Positions 55,637 through 64,000 of a stretch of DNA of 64,000 nucleotides are shown here, in pieces (positions within the stretch are counted from its first letter, which is position 1; each line of letters opens with the position of its first letter). The stretch is taken from assembly GCF_000192575.1 (NCBI RefSeq), contig NZ_GL876935.1, positions 26,894 to 90,893 of the forward strand, read 5' to 3'. Source of the stretch: Novosphingobium nitrogenifigens DSM 19370. GTDB lineage: Bacteria; Pseudomonadota; Alphaproteobacteria; Sphingomonadales; Sphingomonadaceae. The notes under the pieces were generated by a model. It saw only the letters and a program-made list of their open reading frames with translations. It was not told where the DNA came from and ran no database searches. Position numbers and translations under genes: made by a program.

Positions 55637-57092
55637 GAGACGCCGAACGCCCCCGGCACGCCGCATGGCGCGGCTCGCACCGCTTCTCGTGCCCCTGGCT
55701 CTTGCCGGATGCTCGCTTGCGCCCAAGCCGCGTTCGCTCGCGATCAGCACGCCTGACACGTTCGCCGAGACCCCGGCCAACTGGGCACAGGCGACGCCGC
55801 TCGACGGATCGGATCGCGGCGAATGGTGGGCCGGGTTCGGCGATCCGGTTCTCGACGATCTCGAAACCCGCGCAGCGAAAGCCAGCCCGACGCTTGAGGC
55901 CGCTCTTGCCCGCCGCGAGGAAGCCCGCGCCGTCCTCCATCAACAGGCCGCGCAATACCTGCCCGAAATCGACGCGACCGCCTCAGCCGCACGCAACCGC
56001 GTGGCCCGTGATCGCCCGCTCAGTGCCGGACACAGCGCGACGTACGATGACTACCGCATCGGTTCGCAGCTTTCCTATGAAGTCGACCTGTGGGGCCGGG
56101 TGCGCAATTCGGTCGCGGCCGCACGGGCTGAATCAAAGGCAAGCGACGCTGATCTCGCCTCGATCCGCCTGAGCCTGCAAGCCTCGGTCGCCGATGCCTA
56201 TGCCCGGCTGCGCGGTCTCGACGCGGAAGAAGACCTGCTGATCCGCTCGGTCGAAGCCTATACCCGCGCGCTCGACCTGACACGCAAGCGGCATGAAGGC
56301 GGGGTCGCCACCGGGCTCGACGAAAACCGCGCGCGCACCGTGCTCGGCAATGCCCGCGCGCAAGTCTCCGACGTTGCCGCCCAGCGCGCCGCGACGGAGC
56401 ATGAACTGGCGGCTCTGGTGGGCGAAGTTGCCAGCGGTTTTCGCATCGCTCCGGTCCCGCGGGTGGTCGATGCCCCCGCAGTTCCGGTCGGCACGCCCTC
56501 GACGCTCATTCAGCGTCGTCCCGACATTTCCGCCGCCGAACGCCGGGTCGCTGCCGCCAATGCCCGCATCGGCGTTGCCCGTGCGGCCTTGTTCCCAACG
56601 GTCACGCTCGGCCTTGCCGGTGGTTTCGAAAGCACCGGATCGGGTCTGCTTTCCTCGCCCAATGCCTTCTGGGCGCTTGGCCCGCTCGGCGTCAGCGCGC
56701 CGATCTTCGACGCGGGCAAGCGGATCGCGGGCGTGCGGCTGGCCCGTGCGCAACTTGACGAGGCTGCCGCCAATTACCGCACCAGCGTCCTGACCGCTTT
56801 CCGCGAAGTCGAGGATGCTCTTGCCGCCGCACGCCAGTTGAAGCTCGAAGCGGTCGATCAGAAGGCCGCTGCGGAAGCTGCCGAGGCATCGAGCCGCCTT
56901 GCCTTCACGCGCTATCGCGAAGGGGCCGCAAACTATTTCGAAGTGGTGACCGCCCAGACAGACGCCCTGACCGCCCAGCGCGCGTTCCTCACCGTACAAA
57001 CCCGCCGTGCGCAGGCGACGGTTGCCATCGTCCGTGCGCTCGGCGGACCGATCGAATGCGGGACCGGCTGCGGCGTGAAACCTGCGCGTTAG
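55629..57092 (+). CDS. NodT-family outer-membrane efflux lipoprotein
   Basis: At 487 aa, it has a lipobox with Cys28 (LVPLALAGCSL) and two repeats of the outer-membrane efflux fold (WWAGFGDPVLDDLETRAAKASPTLEAALARREEARAVLHQQAAQYLPEIDATASA, and SYEVDLWGRVRNSVAAARAE). It forms the exit duct of the RND pump. The start overlaps the adaptor stop. The end overlaps the next gene's stop tail to tail by four bases. Confidence 0.95.
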   Translation: MAERRRTPPARRMARLAPLLVPLALAGCSLAPKPRSLAISTPDTFAETPANWAQATPLDGSDRGEWWAGFGDPVLDDLETRAAKASPTLEAALARREEARAVLHQQAAQYLPEIDATASAARNRVARDRPLSAGHSATYDDYRIGSQLSYEVDLWGRVRNSVAAARAESKASDADLASIRLSLQASVADAYARLRGLDAEEDLLIRSVEAYTRALDLTRKRHEGGVATGLDENRARTVLGNARAQVSDVAAQRAATEHELAALVGEVASGFRIAPVPRVVDAPAVPVGTPSTLIQRRPDISAAERRVAAANARIGVARAALFPTVTLGLAGGFESTGSGLLSSPNAFWALGPLGVSAPIFDAGKRIAGVRLARAQLDEAAANYRTSVLTAFREVEDALAAARQLKLEAVDQKAAAEAAEASSRLAFTRYREGAANYFEVVTAQTDALTAQRAFLTVQTRRAQATVAIVRALGGPIECGTGCGVKPAR

Positions 57093-57814
57093 ATGCTCGT
57101 GGACGCATCGACCAACCAGTCGGGGGAGAGCGACAGGATCAGCCCTTCGACAAGGTGATCGGTGCCGGTCAGGACCATCAACCCGACCGCGATCATCACG
57201 CCGCCCAGAACCAGCTTGCCCCGGCTTGCCGCTGCCATGATCTGGCTGCCGCGCCGGGCAAGCAGGGTCCGGGTGGCAAAGGACAAGCCCAAAAGCACGA
57301 CCACCATCCCCAGCGCGAACGCGACCATGACGACGGCCGCTGCACCAAGGCTGCCGCCCTGGCTCGCCACCACCGTCGCCGCGCCGAGCGTCGGACCGAC
57401 GCAGGGGCTCCAGACCAAGCCGAGCAGCACGCCGATGCCCGCCTGTCCGGCAAGGCCATAGGCGGCAAGCCCCGCCTGACGCCGGGCCGCCCACCCCGCC
57501 AGCGGCGTCGCAAGCGCGGCCAGCCGTCCTTGCGCAATGGGGATGGCAAGGACGATCCCGGCGAGCAGCAGCATGACCGCGCCGACCACCCGCAACCCGT
57601 CGGCATCGAGGCCCGCGAGCGTCCCGGCCGATGCCACCGCAAGCCCGACACCCGTGAACGACACGACCAGCCCTGCCGACAGTGCCAGCGGCCCGAACCG
57701 GCTTTTCTGCAACGCGCTGCCCAGAACGATCGGCACCAGCGGCAGGACGCAAGGGGACAGGATAGTGAGGGCACCAGCCGCAAAGCCGAGTGCGGGGCTG
57801 AGCGCGCCGCTCAT
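57089..57814 (-). CDS. CcdA/DsbD-type membrane electron-transfer protein
   Basis: This 241-residue protein has about six membrane helices and the paired cysteines LSPCVLPLVP and WSPCVGPTLGA, which pass electrons from cytosolic thioredoxin across the membrane. It resembles CcdA or the beta domain of DsbD. The start at MSGALSPALGF is fixed by an ATGA overlap with the upstream thioredoxin gene. The likely partner is that thioredoxin, and the pair would serve as a reducing system in the periplasm. Confidence 0.88.
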   Translation of the reverse strand: MSGALSPALGFAAGALTILSPCVLPLVPIVLGSALQKSRFGPLALSAGLVVSFTGVGLAVASAGTLAGLDADGLRVVGAVMLLLAGIVLAIPIAQGRLAALATPLAGWAARRQAGLAAYGLAGQAGIGVLLGLVWSPCVGPTLGAATVVASQGGSLGAAAVVMVAFALGMVVVLLGLSFATRTLLARRGSQIMAAASRGKLVLGGVMIAVGLMVLTGTDHLVEGLILSLSPDWLVDASTSI

Positions 57815-58212
57815 CCCTGATGCACCGTGGTCGCGAGCAGATTGGCAATCTCGGTCTTGTCGGTGCGGAAACGGATACGCCCGACTTCGTGCGTGCCATG
57901 GAATCCGATCAGCGTCCCCTGCTTGTCGACACCGAAGCTCTTCCATTCATCCTTCTGGCGGTCGTAGTTGATCTTGAACACGACCAGCTTGTCATAATCG
58001 CTGGCGGCAACCGTGCGCTTCACGGTTCCTTCCTGCGAATGGCAGACCGGGCACCACCATGCCGCGACCTCGACCAGGATCGGCTTTCCCTGTGCTTGCG
58101 CAGCCGTGAAAGCGGCACGGTCAAACGGACGGAATTCGGCCGCCGAAGCAGGGCCTGCGACAAAGGCACCGGCGGCCAGAACGGCTGCGGAGACGAGACG
58201 GGCAAAGGACAT
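57811..58212 (-). CDS. Periplasmic thioredoxin-family protein
   Basis: This 133-residue protein has a signal peptide (LVSAAVLAAGAFVAGPASA) and the redox motif WCPVC (AAWWCPVCHSQE), unlike the usual WCGPC. The fold continues with VVFKINYDRQKDEWKSFGVDKQGTLIGFHGTHEVGR. It would be reduced by the CcdA-like protein encoded immediately downstream. The target substrate is unknown. Confidence 0.85.
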   Translation of the reverse strand: MSFARLVSAAVLAAGAFVAGPASAAEFRPFDRAAFTAAQAQGKPILVEVAAWWCPVCHSQEGTVKRTVAASDYDKLVVFKINYDRQKDEWKSFGVDKQGTLIGFHGTHEVGRIRFRTDKTEIANLLATTVHQG

Positions 58213-58282
58213 CGGACATTCTCCTCGCTCTGCGACCGGCGTGGCCGCATCATCGGGAAATTCGCGAGGATCACCTCCTCCG

Positions 58283-59380
58283 TTACAGTCGACCGGACCG
58301 CTTCACTTGCAAAAGCACCGCGATGAGACCTGCTGCCACCGCAAACGATGCGATCGGGACCAACGCCTGCCCCGCGACGTGCCATCCACGCCCCCGCACC
58401 AGCACGTCGCGCGCCGCCGCAATGAACGGCGTCAGCGGCAAGAGACGGCCGATCGCCTGCGCCCAGCCGGGCAAGGTCGCGAAGGGATAAAGAAAGCCCG
58501 ACAGCAACAGAGCCGGAAGATAGAACCCCACGGCCCCCTGCAAGGCCGCAACCTGGGTCCGCGCCCGCGCCGCAAGGGCAAATCCGGTCAGAAAGTGCGC
58601 CGCAGCAAAAAACGGCAGGAGAAGGACAATCGCCCAGATCGGCCCCCGTACCGGCACATCGAACACCAGCACCGCTCCGGCAAGAACCAGAATACCCTGC
58701 ACGGTCCCGAGCGCCATGTGCGGCACCAGCTTACCGAGAACGATCGCACACGGTCCGGTCGGCAGCGCCATCAGAGTCTCCCACGTTCCCGCCTCGCGTT
58801 CGCGGGAAAGGCTGAGGCAGCCGAGCAGAACCATGGCGATCATCACCGCAACCCCGACCAGAGCGGGCAGGAACGCATAGGCCGCGCGCGTCTGCGGGTT
58901 GTAGAGCCGGACGATCTCGGGAGAAAGGGCGCGCGCGGCAGGATCGCGGGTCGCCTGCGCCTTCCAATAGGCCGCCTCGAGACGGGCCGTCCCGAGATCG
59001 GTCGCCGACGGTTCGGCTGCATCGACGACCAGCCGGACCGGACGCAAAGGGGCGAGCGGATCGGCAAACGACCGCCGCCGGGGAAGCTCGATCCCGATCG
59101 CTGCGCGCCCGTCGCGAACCGCTTGCTCCGCAGCCCCCGCAGGCAAGTCGGCGCCAACGACGAAAAGGCCCGCGTCCATCCCGATCCGCCGCCGCACCTC
59201 GGCGGTTTCGCGATCGTCGGGCCCTGCCACCACCACGGTCAGCCGGGCTTCATCCGGACGGATCGCATGACCGAACAGGATCAGTTGCAGCAGGGGCAGA
59301 ACCAGCAGCAGCGAAAGCGTCGTCGGCGCCCGCAGCAGCCTCATGCATTCGAGGCGCGCGATCGCCGCAATCGCATTCAT
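58283..59380 (-). CDS. ABC-2 type transporter permease
   Basis: At 365 aa it has one N-terminal helix, a large periplasmic part, and five C-terminal helices. Family cues are RLECMRLLRAPTTLSLLLVLPLLQLILFGHAI, FLPALVGVAVMIAMVLLGCLSLSREREAGTWETLMALPTGPCAIVLGKLVPHM and YPFATLPGWAQAIGRLLPLTPFIAAARDVLVRG, as in YhhJ-type exporters. It overlaps the ATPase gene by four bases and is the last gene of the operon. Confidence 0.92.
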   Translation of the reverse strand: MNAIAAIARLECMRLLRAPTTLSLLLVLPLLQLILFGHAIRPDEARLTVVVAGPDDRETAEVRRRIGMDAGLFVVGADLPAGAAEQAVRDGRAAIGIELPRRRSFADPLAPLRPVRLVVDAAEPSATDLGTARLEAAYWKAQATRDPAARALSPEIVRLYNPQTRAAYAFLPALVGVAVMIAMVLLGCLSLSREREAGTWETLMALPTGPCAIVLGKLVPHMALGTVQGILVLAGAVLVFDVPVRGPIWAIVLLLPFFAAAHFLTGFALAARARTQVAALQGAVGFYLPALLLSGFLYPFATLPGWAQAIGRLLPLTPFIAAARDVLVRGRGWHVAGQALVPIASFAVAAGLIAVLLQVKRSGRL

Positions 59381-60024
59381 ACGGGATCAGCCCGGCCATC
59401 GCGGAAATGCAGAACGCGATCGCAAGTGGCAAGATCGACGGCATTGTGAGTGATCAGCACGATCGCGTGCCCGTCTGCTGCGAACCTGTCGAGCCAGCTC
59501 CGAAATTCCCCGTGCGTGGCACTGTCGAGCCCTGCGGTCGGTTCGTCGAGCAGCAGCAACGGCGGGCGATGGAGCACCGAGGCGACCCATTGCGCCCTTC
59601 TCGCCCACCCTCCCGACAGATGCCCGACACGGGTTCGGGCATGATCGCCAAGACCGTGGCTGTCGAGCGCGCGCGCCACGACCCCGGCCGGATCGGCCAG
59701 CCCCAGAACCCGCGCGCGAAAGAGCAGATTGGTCCACACATCAAGCTCGGGGTAGAGCCCTATCGTCTGGGGCATATAGCCGATCCTGCCGCGCGGAATG
59801 GCGCGAAAACGCCGCACATCGGCCCCCAACACATGACCGCTGCCCGCGACCGGCGCGACCAGCCCCGCCAGCATCCGCAAGGTCGTCGTCTTGCCGCTGC
59901 CGTTCGCGCCGGTCAGGGCGAGCCTTTCCCCCGCCCGCAGAACGAAGGAAACGCCCCGGATCACCGTCCGCCCGCGATAACGCGCCGCCAGATCCCGCAC
60001 CGAGACGGGGTCAGCCATGCTCAT
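59377..60024 (-). CDS. ABC transporter ATP-binding protein
   Basis: At 215 aa, this ATPase has Walker A GANGSGKTT (39-47), the Q-loop, signature LSGGWARRAQWVASVL and Walker B LLLLDEPTAGLDSA with a switch His (LITHNAVDLATCDRV). It energises the adjacent ABC-2 permease. The start overlaps the KAS III-like gene stop by 14 bases. The exported substrate may be the product of the three enzymes upstream. Confidence 0.94.
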   Translation of the reverse strand: MSMADPVSVRDLAARYRGRTVIRGVSFVLRAGERLALTGANGSGKTTTLRMLAGLVAPVAGSGHVLGADVRRFRAIPRGRIGYMPQTIGLYPELDVWTNLLFRARVLGLADPAGVVARALDSHGLGDHARTRVGHLSGGWARRAQWVASVLHRPPLLLLDEPTAGLDSATHGEFRSWLDRFAADGHAIVLITHNAVDLATCDRVLHFRDGRADPV

Positions 60025-61072
60025 AGGTAAAGCCCCCGTGCATGAACTTGGTGGCTTCGGCCCCGAGAACCAGCGTCCGTTCGCCCGGCGCCATCAAATC
60101 GGCACGCAAGGTGGCGAGTGCGATCCAGATCGCCGCCGATCCGGTGTTCCCGACCCGGTCCGCGTTGACGAAGATCCGATCCGGGGAAAGGCCGAAATGG
60201 CGCGCGACCTGCCCACCGATCCGACCGCTGGCCTGATGCGGAACGACCCAATCGGCCTGTGCGATCGCGGCAGGTCCGGCAGCGGCCATCCCGTGCTCGA
60301 ACAAGTCCGCACCCGAGGCGGCAATCGCCTGATAATCCTGCGTGAAGCGCAAGGGGCCTGGATCGGGCGCCGGATCATCGGCGCCCCCCTGCCGCATCGA
60401 CAGTCCCGGCTCGCGTCCAAGCCCGATCGCGCCGAACCAGGCCGAATGCAGCCTCTGCCCTACCGCTTTTGCCGGACCGAGCACGATGGCCCCGGCACCA
60501 TCCCCCATCTGCACCAGATTGAGCCGCTGCACCGGATCGGCAATCGCGTCGGCCGGATCGAAAAAGCACGAGCCCGTCTCCGACCCCACGATTGCGACCG
60601 GCCGGGCGTCATCGCTCGCCAAGAGACCGAACGCGATCATCAGGGCATTGGCGAAACCGGTACAGGCCTGCCGCAATTCGACGTGAGGCCCCGCATAGCC
60701 GACAAGATCAGCCACTTCGACAACATTGCCCGGAATCGGCCGCGCGGGCGTCGCGGTATGACCGATGAGGTAACCGAGATCGCCGACCGCAAGCCCGGCT
60801 TCGGCAAGAGCCCTGCGCAAGGCTTGCGCGGCCAGTTCCGGATTGCGCGCACCGGCCCGCGCGGGCTCGACACGCCGGGTAAAATCGCGTGCGACATGGC
60901 GGGTGCGGATCGCGAGCCGCCGGGCTGCGGCCTGCACCTGCCCCGCCCGCAATCCCGGAGCATGGGGCGCGATCCGCTCGATCAGATCCTGCGTCCCCAG
61001 CGGCTCCCCCGGCAGCGCCACGCCCATGCCAAGGACCGCAAGCGATCCCCGCGAACGCCACGGCGGCGCCAT
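60011..61072 (-). CDS. KAS III-like 3-oxoacyl-ACP synthase
   Basis: This 353-residue ketosynthase III homologue retains the triad Cys137 (RQACTGFANALM), His279 (VVPHQASGRIGGQ) and Asn309 (RVGNTGSAAIW). It lacks the highly basic ACP-binding helix typical of housekeeping FabH and is in an operon with a ferritin-like protein and exporter. It is therefore more likely a specialised condensing or acyl-transfer enzyme than FabH itself. An ACP gene is not seen nearby. Confidence 0.85.
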   Translation of the reverse strand: MAPPWRSRGSLAVLGMGVALPGEPLGTQDLIERIAPHAPGLRAGQVQAAARRLAIRTRHVARDFTRRVEPARAGARNPELAAQALRRALAEAGLAVGDLGYLIGHTATPARPIPGNVVEVADLVGYAGPHVELRQACTGFANALMIAFGLLASDDARPVAIVGSETGSCFFDPADAIADPVQRLNLVQMGDGAGAIVLGPAKAVGQRLHSAWFGAIGLGREPGLSMRQGGADDPAPDPGPLRFTQDYQAIAASGADLFEHGMAAAGPAAIAQADWVVPHQASGRIGGQVARHFGLSPDRIFVNADRVGNTGSAAIWIALATLRADLMAPGERTLVLGAEATKFMHGGFTYEHG

Positions 61073-61075
61073 GGC

Positions 61076-61732
61076 TCAAACCAGCCCTTGCGGCAGGACG
61101 CCGACATCGCGCACAAGCCGGTCTGGATCGACGCCGAGCCGCTCGAACGCTTCGCCTCCGCTTGCGATCAGACGGGCAAGCCCTGCTCGCGCCTCTGCGG
61201 CGGCACTGCGAAAATCACCCTGTCCTGCGACGGCCGCGCGGGCACTGGCGACATGGCGTGCCTCATCGGCGCGGATCTGCGAAAAGAGCGCGAACGTGCG
61301 CGGGTCGCGCGCCAAGGGACGCCCGCGCGCAAGCATCCGCGACAGGATCGTGCAGGTTGCCGCATCGACCGCCGCGATCCGCGCCAGATGCACAAGCGGC
61401 CCGTCGGCGGCCAGGCTCTGGTGAAACCGTCGGGCTACGCGGCGCTGTTCGCCCCCGCGATCCGGTTCGGGCAACATTTCGCCAAGTGCTGCGAGCAAGG
61501 CCTGATGCACGTCCTCTTCGACACCGATCGCCGCAAGCGTCGCGGCGAGCGTGCCCTCCTGCCGCTGGGCCAACCGCACGAAAGCGATGGCCGCAGCTTC
61601 CTCTCCACAAGCCAGCAGCGGCAGGAGGTCGGCGAGCGCCTGTGCCTCAGCCGAGGCAAGGCCATGTCCCACCCTCCCCCGATCAACGAGTGCCACGGGG
61701 TGGCGGCCAAAGCAGGGCGCCTGCCTCGTCAT
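61076..61732 (-). CDS. Ferritin-like, possible diiron protein
   Basis: This 218-residue helical protein has two ExxH motifs (EEDVHQALL and DEARHVASA) and a Glu in CGEEAAAIAFVRLAQRQ, the spacing of ferritin-like diiron proteins. The third-helix carboxylate is an Asp (AAVDAATC). No close family is recognised. It may be an oxygenase or desaturase acting on the KAS III product. It overlaps the MDR gene (ATGA) and ends 3 bp before the KAS III-like gene. Confidence 0.6.
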   Translation of the reverse strand: MTRQAPCFGRHPVALVDRGRVGHGLASAEAQALADLLPLLACGEEAAAIAFVRLAQRQEGTLAATLAAIGVEEDVHQALLAALGEMLPEPDRGGEQRRVARRFHQSLAADGPLVHLARIAAVDAATCTILSRMLARGRPLARDPRTFALFSQIRADEARHVASARAAVAGQGDFRSAAAEARAGLARLIASGGEAFERLGVDPDRLVRDVGVLPQGLV

Positions 61733-62718
61733 GGCAAAAGCAGGACTTTGCCCATGGACTTGCGCGCCTCGATAAAGGCGTGGGCGTCCGCAGCATTTTC
61801 AAGCGGGAAACGACCGCTGATAAACGTGTCGACCCCGCCGCTGGCGATCGCGACAAAGACAGCGGCCAGACGCTCGCGAAACAGCGCAGGATTGAGCAAG
61901 GGCGCCAGCGCAAAGCCGGTGACCGACTGGTTGAGAAAAATCATCCGGCGCAGTTCGGGCACGCCGAGGTCGAAATCGTGGAGATTGAGCGCACCATAAA
62001 TGACCAGTTCGCCTGACGCGCCCAAGAGACCGAAAGCGTCGCGCATCACGTCGCCCCCGGTCGATTCCATGATCACGTCGATCGCCCCGCCATCGACCGC
62101 GGCCCGCACAGCCTCGTTCCATCCCTCGACACGATAATCGACGGCGACATCGGCTCCGAAATTGCGGGCCAGCGCGAGCTTGGCCTCTCCCCCTGCCGCA
62201 GCGACAATCCGCGCGGCACCATCGAAACGCGCCATCTGCACCAGCATCGAGCCGACACCACCGGCCGCCGCCGTGATCAGCACCGATTTGCCGCGCACGG
62301 ACGTCCGGTCGAGCAGGAGCCGCGCCGTCAGCCCCGTCACCATCGCGGCGGCGGCTTCCTCAAACGTCACATCGGCGGGGACATGGGCCACCCAATCGAC
62401 ATCGACGGCGACCAGTTCGGCATAGCCGCCCATGCCGTTCCCGGTCGCGAAGAGCGCCGCCGCCACCCGATCACCGGGACAGAACCCGGACACTTCGCCC
62501 CCGACCGCCTCGATCACACCAGCGACTTCAGATCCGAGGACGGCGGGAAGCGTGGGCGTCGCGGCATAGCGATCCTGCCGCATCAAGACGTCGGAGAAAT
62601 TGACCCCGATCGCAACGATCGCGATGAGCACCTGACACGGTCCCACGACCGGATCGTCCCGCTCGGCCAGACGCAGCTGCTCGGGCCCGCCAAAGGCGGC
62701 AAACTCGACGACTTTCAT
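61729..62718 (-). CDS. Zinc-free MDR oxidoreductase (quinone oxidoreductase-like)
   Basis: At 329 aa, it has the QOR signature GVNFSDVLMRQDRYAATPTLPAVLGSEVAGVI and NADPH motif ITAAAGGVGSMLVQMARFDGA without zinc ligands. It reduces quinones or enoyl groups with NADPH. The start MKVVEFAAFGG is preferred over upstream 62820. It is the first gene of a five-gene operon with overlapping or nearly abutting joints. Relation to the KAS III chemistry (an enoyl reduction) is inferred. Confidence 0.88.
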   Translation of the reverse strand: MKVVEFAAFGGPEQLRLAERDDPVVGPCQVLIAIVAIGVNFSDVLMRQDRYAATPTLPAVLGSEVAGVIEAVGGEVSGFCPGDRVAAALFATGNGMGGYAELVAVDVDWVAHVPADVTFEEAAAAMVTGLTARLLLDRTSVRGKSVLITAAAGGVGSMLVQMARFDGAARIVAAAGGEAKLALARNFGADVAVDYRVEGWNEAVRAAVDGGAIDVIMESTGGDVMRDAFGLLGASGELVIYGALNLHDFDLGVPELRRMIFLNQSVTGFALAPLLNPALFRERLAAVFVAIASGGVDTFISGRFPLENAADAHAFIEARKSMGKVLLLP

Positions 62719-62882
62719 GCGGGCGTCCTCCGCCCGAACGACCACGAACTGACGAAACGGGGATTGGGGATCATGCGCGTGTCCTTGTGCGTCCGGGACA
62801 GCGACCAATCCCGGCTTCAAGGTTCACTTCGCAGCAGGCGCCCCTGTGGCTACACGCTCCGCCAAGAAAATTGCGCAGCCGG

Positions 62883-64000
62883 TCAGCCGTGCTCGGTGAC
62901 GACCGGTGCCTGTTCGGGTTTCAGCCGTCGGGGCCTGCCGTAATAGTACCCTTGCGCTTCCGTACAGCCTTCGCGCACCAGCATGGCCAGTTGCTCCTCT
63001 GTCTCCACCCCTTCGGCAAGGACCGGTATCTCGAGGCTCCGCCCGAGAGCGAGAACCGCCCTCACGATGGCGGTCGCCTGATGGTTGCTGACCGCTTTCA
63101 ACACGAACGACTTGTCGATCTTGATCTTGTCGAACGGGAAAGCCTGAAGCGTGTCGAGCGACGAATAGCCCGTGCCGAAATCGTCCATGGCGATACCGAC
63201 GCCAAGTGCCTTGATCTGGCGCAGCAGGTGCAGCGCCCGCGTCCGGTCGCCGATGATCGCGCTTTCGGTGATCTCCAGTTCGAGACGGCGCGGCGGCAAG
63301 CCCGCATCCACCAGGATGTCGGTGATCGTCTGGACCAGATCGGCCTGCTGCAACTGTACCGGGGACAAGTTGACCGCGATCTTGAGGTCGGGATCCCACT
63401 GTGCGGCTTCACGCGCGGCTTCGCGCAGAACCCATTCGCCGATCGCGTAAATCGACCCGGTTTCCTCCGCGATCGGAATGAACTCGTCCGGGCTTACCAA
63501 GCCCCGCTTGGGATGGACCCAGCGCAACAGCGCCTCATACCCGATCACCGCCCCGGACTGCACGGCGTGCTGGGGCTGATAGACGAGATGGAATTCGTCG
63601 CGTTCGATCGCATGGCGCAATTCGGTCGCAAGCTGCCGCCGCGTCCGGGCATTCTCATCCATGCCCGGCTGATAATAGCAGATATGCTCGCCCCGCCCGT
63701 TCTTGGCCCGGTACATGGCAAGGTCGGCATTGTTCATCAGGGTTTCGAGATCCGCGCCATCGCTCGGGAACACCGCGACGCCAAGGCTGGCCCCGATAGG
63801 GATCCGGTGGCCTTCGCCTGCCAGATCATCGTCGAAACAGGCCCGCAGGCGATCGACGAAATCAGACAGATCCGCCTGGCTCGCAAAACATTTTCCGGCG
63901 GCAAATTCGTCGCCGCCCAGCCGGGCGACCGTTTCGCTTTCGACGCAGCAGGCCTGCAACCGATGGCCGATCTCGACAATCGCACGATCGCCCTCGGCAT
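62883..64000 (-). CDS. GGDEF-EAL cyclic-di-GMP enzyme, partial at window end
   Basis: The gene runs off the window at 64000, where the reading frame continues. The visible part holds the C-terminal GGDEF domain (RLGGDEFAA) and a full EAL domain with YEALLRWVHP, ESAIIG, MDDFGTGYSSLDTLQAFPFDKIKID and LAEGVET. Metal-binding EAL residues look intact, so phosphodiesterase activity is likely, and GGDEF could be active or act as a GTP sensor. The N-terminal input domains are not visible. Confidence 0.93.
   Translation of the reverse strand, partial: AEGDRAIVEIGHRLQACCVESETVARLGGDEFAAGKCFASQADLSDFVDRLRACFDDDLAGEGHRIPIGASLGVAVFPSDGADLETLMNNADLAMYRAKNGRGEHICYYQPGMDENARTRRQLATELRHAIERDEFHLVYQPQHAVQSGAVIGYEALLRWVHPKRGLVSPDEFIPIAEETGSIYAIGEWVLREAAREAAQWDPDLKIAVNLSPVQLQQADLVQTITDILVDAGLPPRRLELEITESAIIGDRTRALHLLRQIKALGVGIAMDDFGTGYSSLDTLQAFPFDKIKIDKSFVLKAVSNHQATAIVRAVLALGRSLEIPVLAEGVETEEQLAMLVREGCTEAQGYYYGRPRRLKPEQAPVVTEHG

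Overview
The window is high-GC DNA from an alphaproteobacterium. The gene set points to the Sphingomonadales, probably a Novosphingobium- or Sphingobium-like genus. The pointers are TonB-dependent receptors, a LOV-HTH photoreceptor, a long-form SerA next to HisZ, a NodT-type efflux trio, and aromatic and alicyclic catabolism genes. This placement is inferred from gene content and was not tested phylogenetically.

Layout. Positions 1-614 hold a small transposase remnant and a tRNA-Leu(UAA) gene split by a 244-nt group I intron. Positions 690-2993 hold a LOV-HTH regulator divergent from folE and an FAD-dependent oxidoreductase. Positions 3009-11134 are mostly housekeeping: a MarR-like regulator, an L,D-transpeptidase, purA, an esterase, hisZ, serA and serC. 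Positions 11348-15382 hold a DcaP-like porin with a divergent TetR regulator, an extensin-like lipoprotein and a LuxR-type regulator whose receiver domain has lost its phosphorylation site. Positions 15846-20104 hold the Anbu (ancestral proteasome subunit), transglutaminase, alpha-E and circularly permuted ATP-grasp cluster. Positions 20337-26268 hold an MFS transporter, a lipase-like hydrolase, two lipoproteins and uvrB. Two TonB-dependent receptors follow, in convergent orientation (26552-32051).

Positions 32202-47401 form a catabolic island that reads as a complete cyclohexanecarboxylate (alicyclic acid) pathway: CoA ligase, acyl-CoA dehydrogenase, BadK-like hydratase, BadH-like dehydrogenase and the BadI-like ring-cleaving hydrolase that yields pimeloyl-CoA. 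Beta-oxidation genes, a thiolase, glutaryl-CoA dehydrogenase and ETF then carry pimeloyl-CoA to crotonyl-CoA. A BadR-like MarR regulator sits in the island. A shared AT-rich 20-bp motif lies in both of the island's divergent promoter regions, with a weaker copy upstream of the neighbouring TonB receptor. This suggests one regulon that includes outer-membrane uptake.

Positions 47449-51097 hold the lower meta-cleavage pathway (hydratase, acylating aldehyde dehydrogenase, aldolase) with a divergent IclR regulator. Positions 51262-57092 encode an RND efflux trio, and 57089-58212 a CcdA-like protein with a secreted thioredoxin. Positions 58283-62718 are a tightly overlapped five-gene operon (MDR oxidoreductase, ferritin-like protein, KAS III-like synthase, ABC ATPase, ABC permease) of unknown product. 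The window ends inside a GGDEF-EAL protein.

The observations most worth following up are the intron-split tRNA-Leu, the Anbu/ATP-grasp cluster, the alicyclic-acid regulon with its candidate operator, and the KAS III/ferritin-like/ABC operon.
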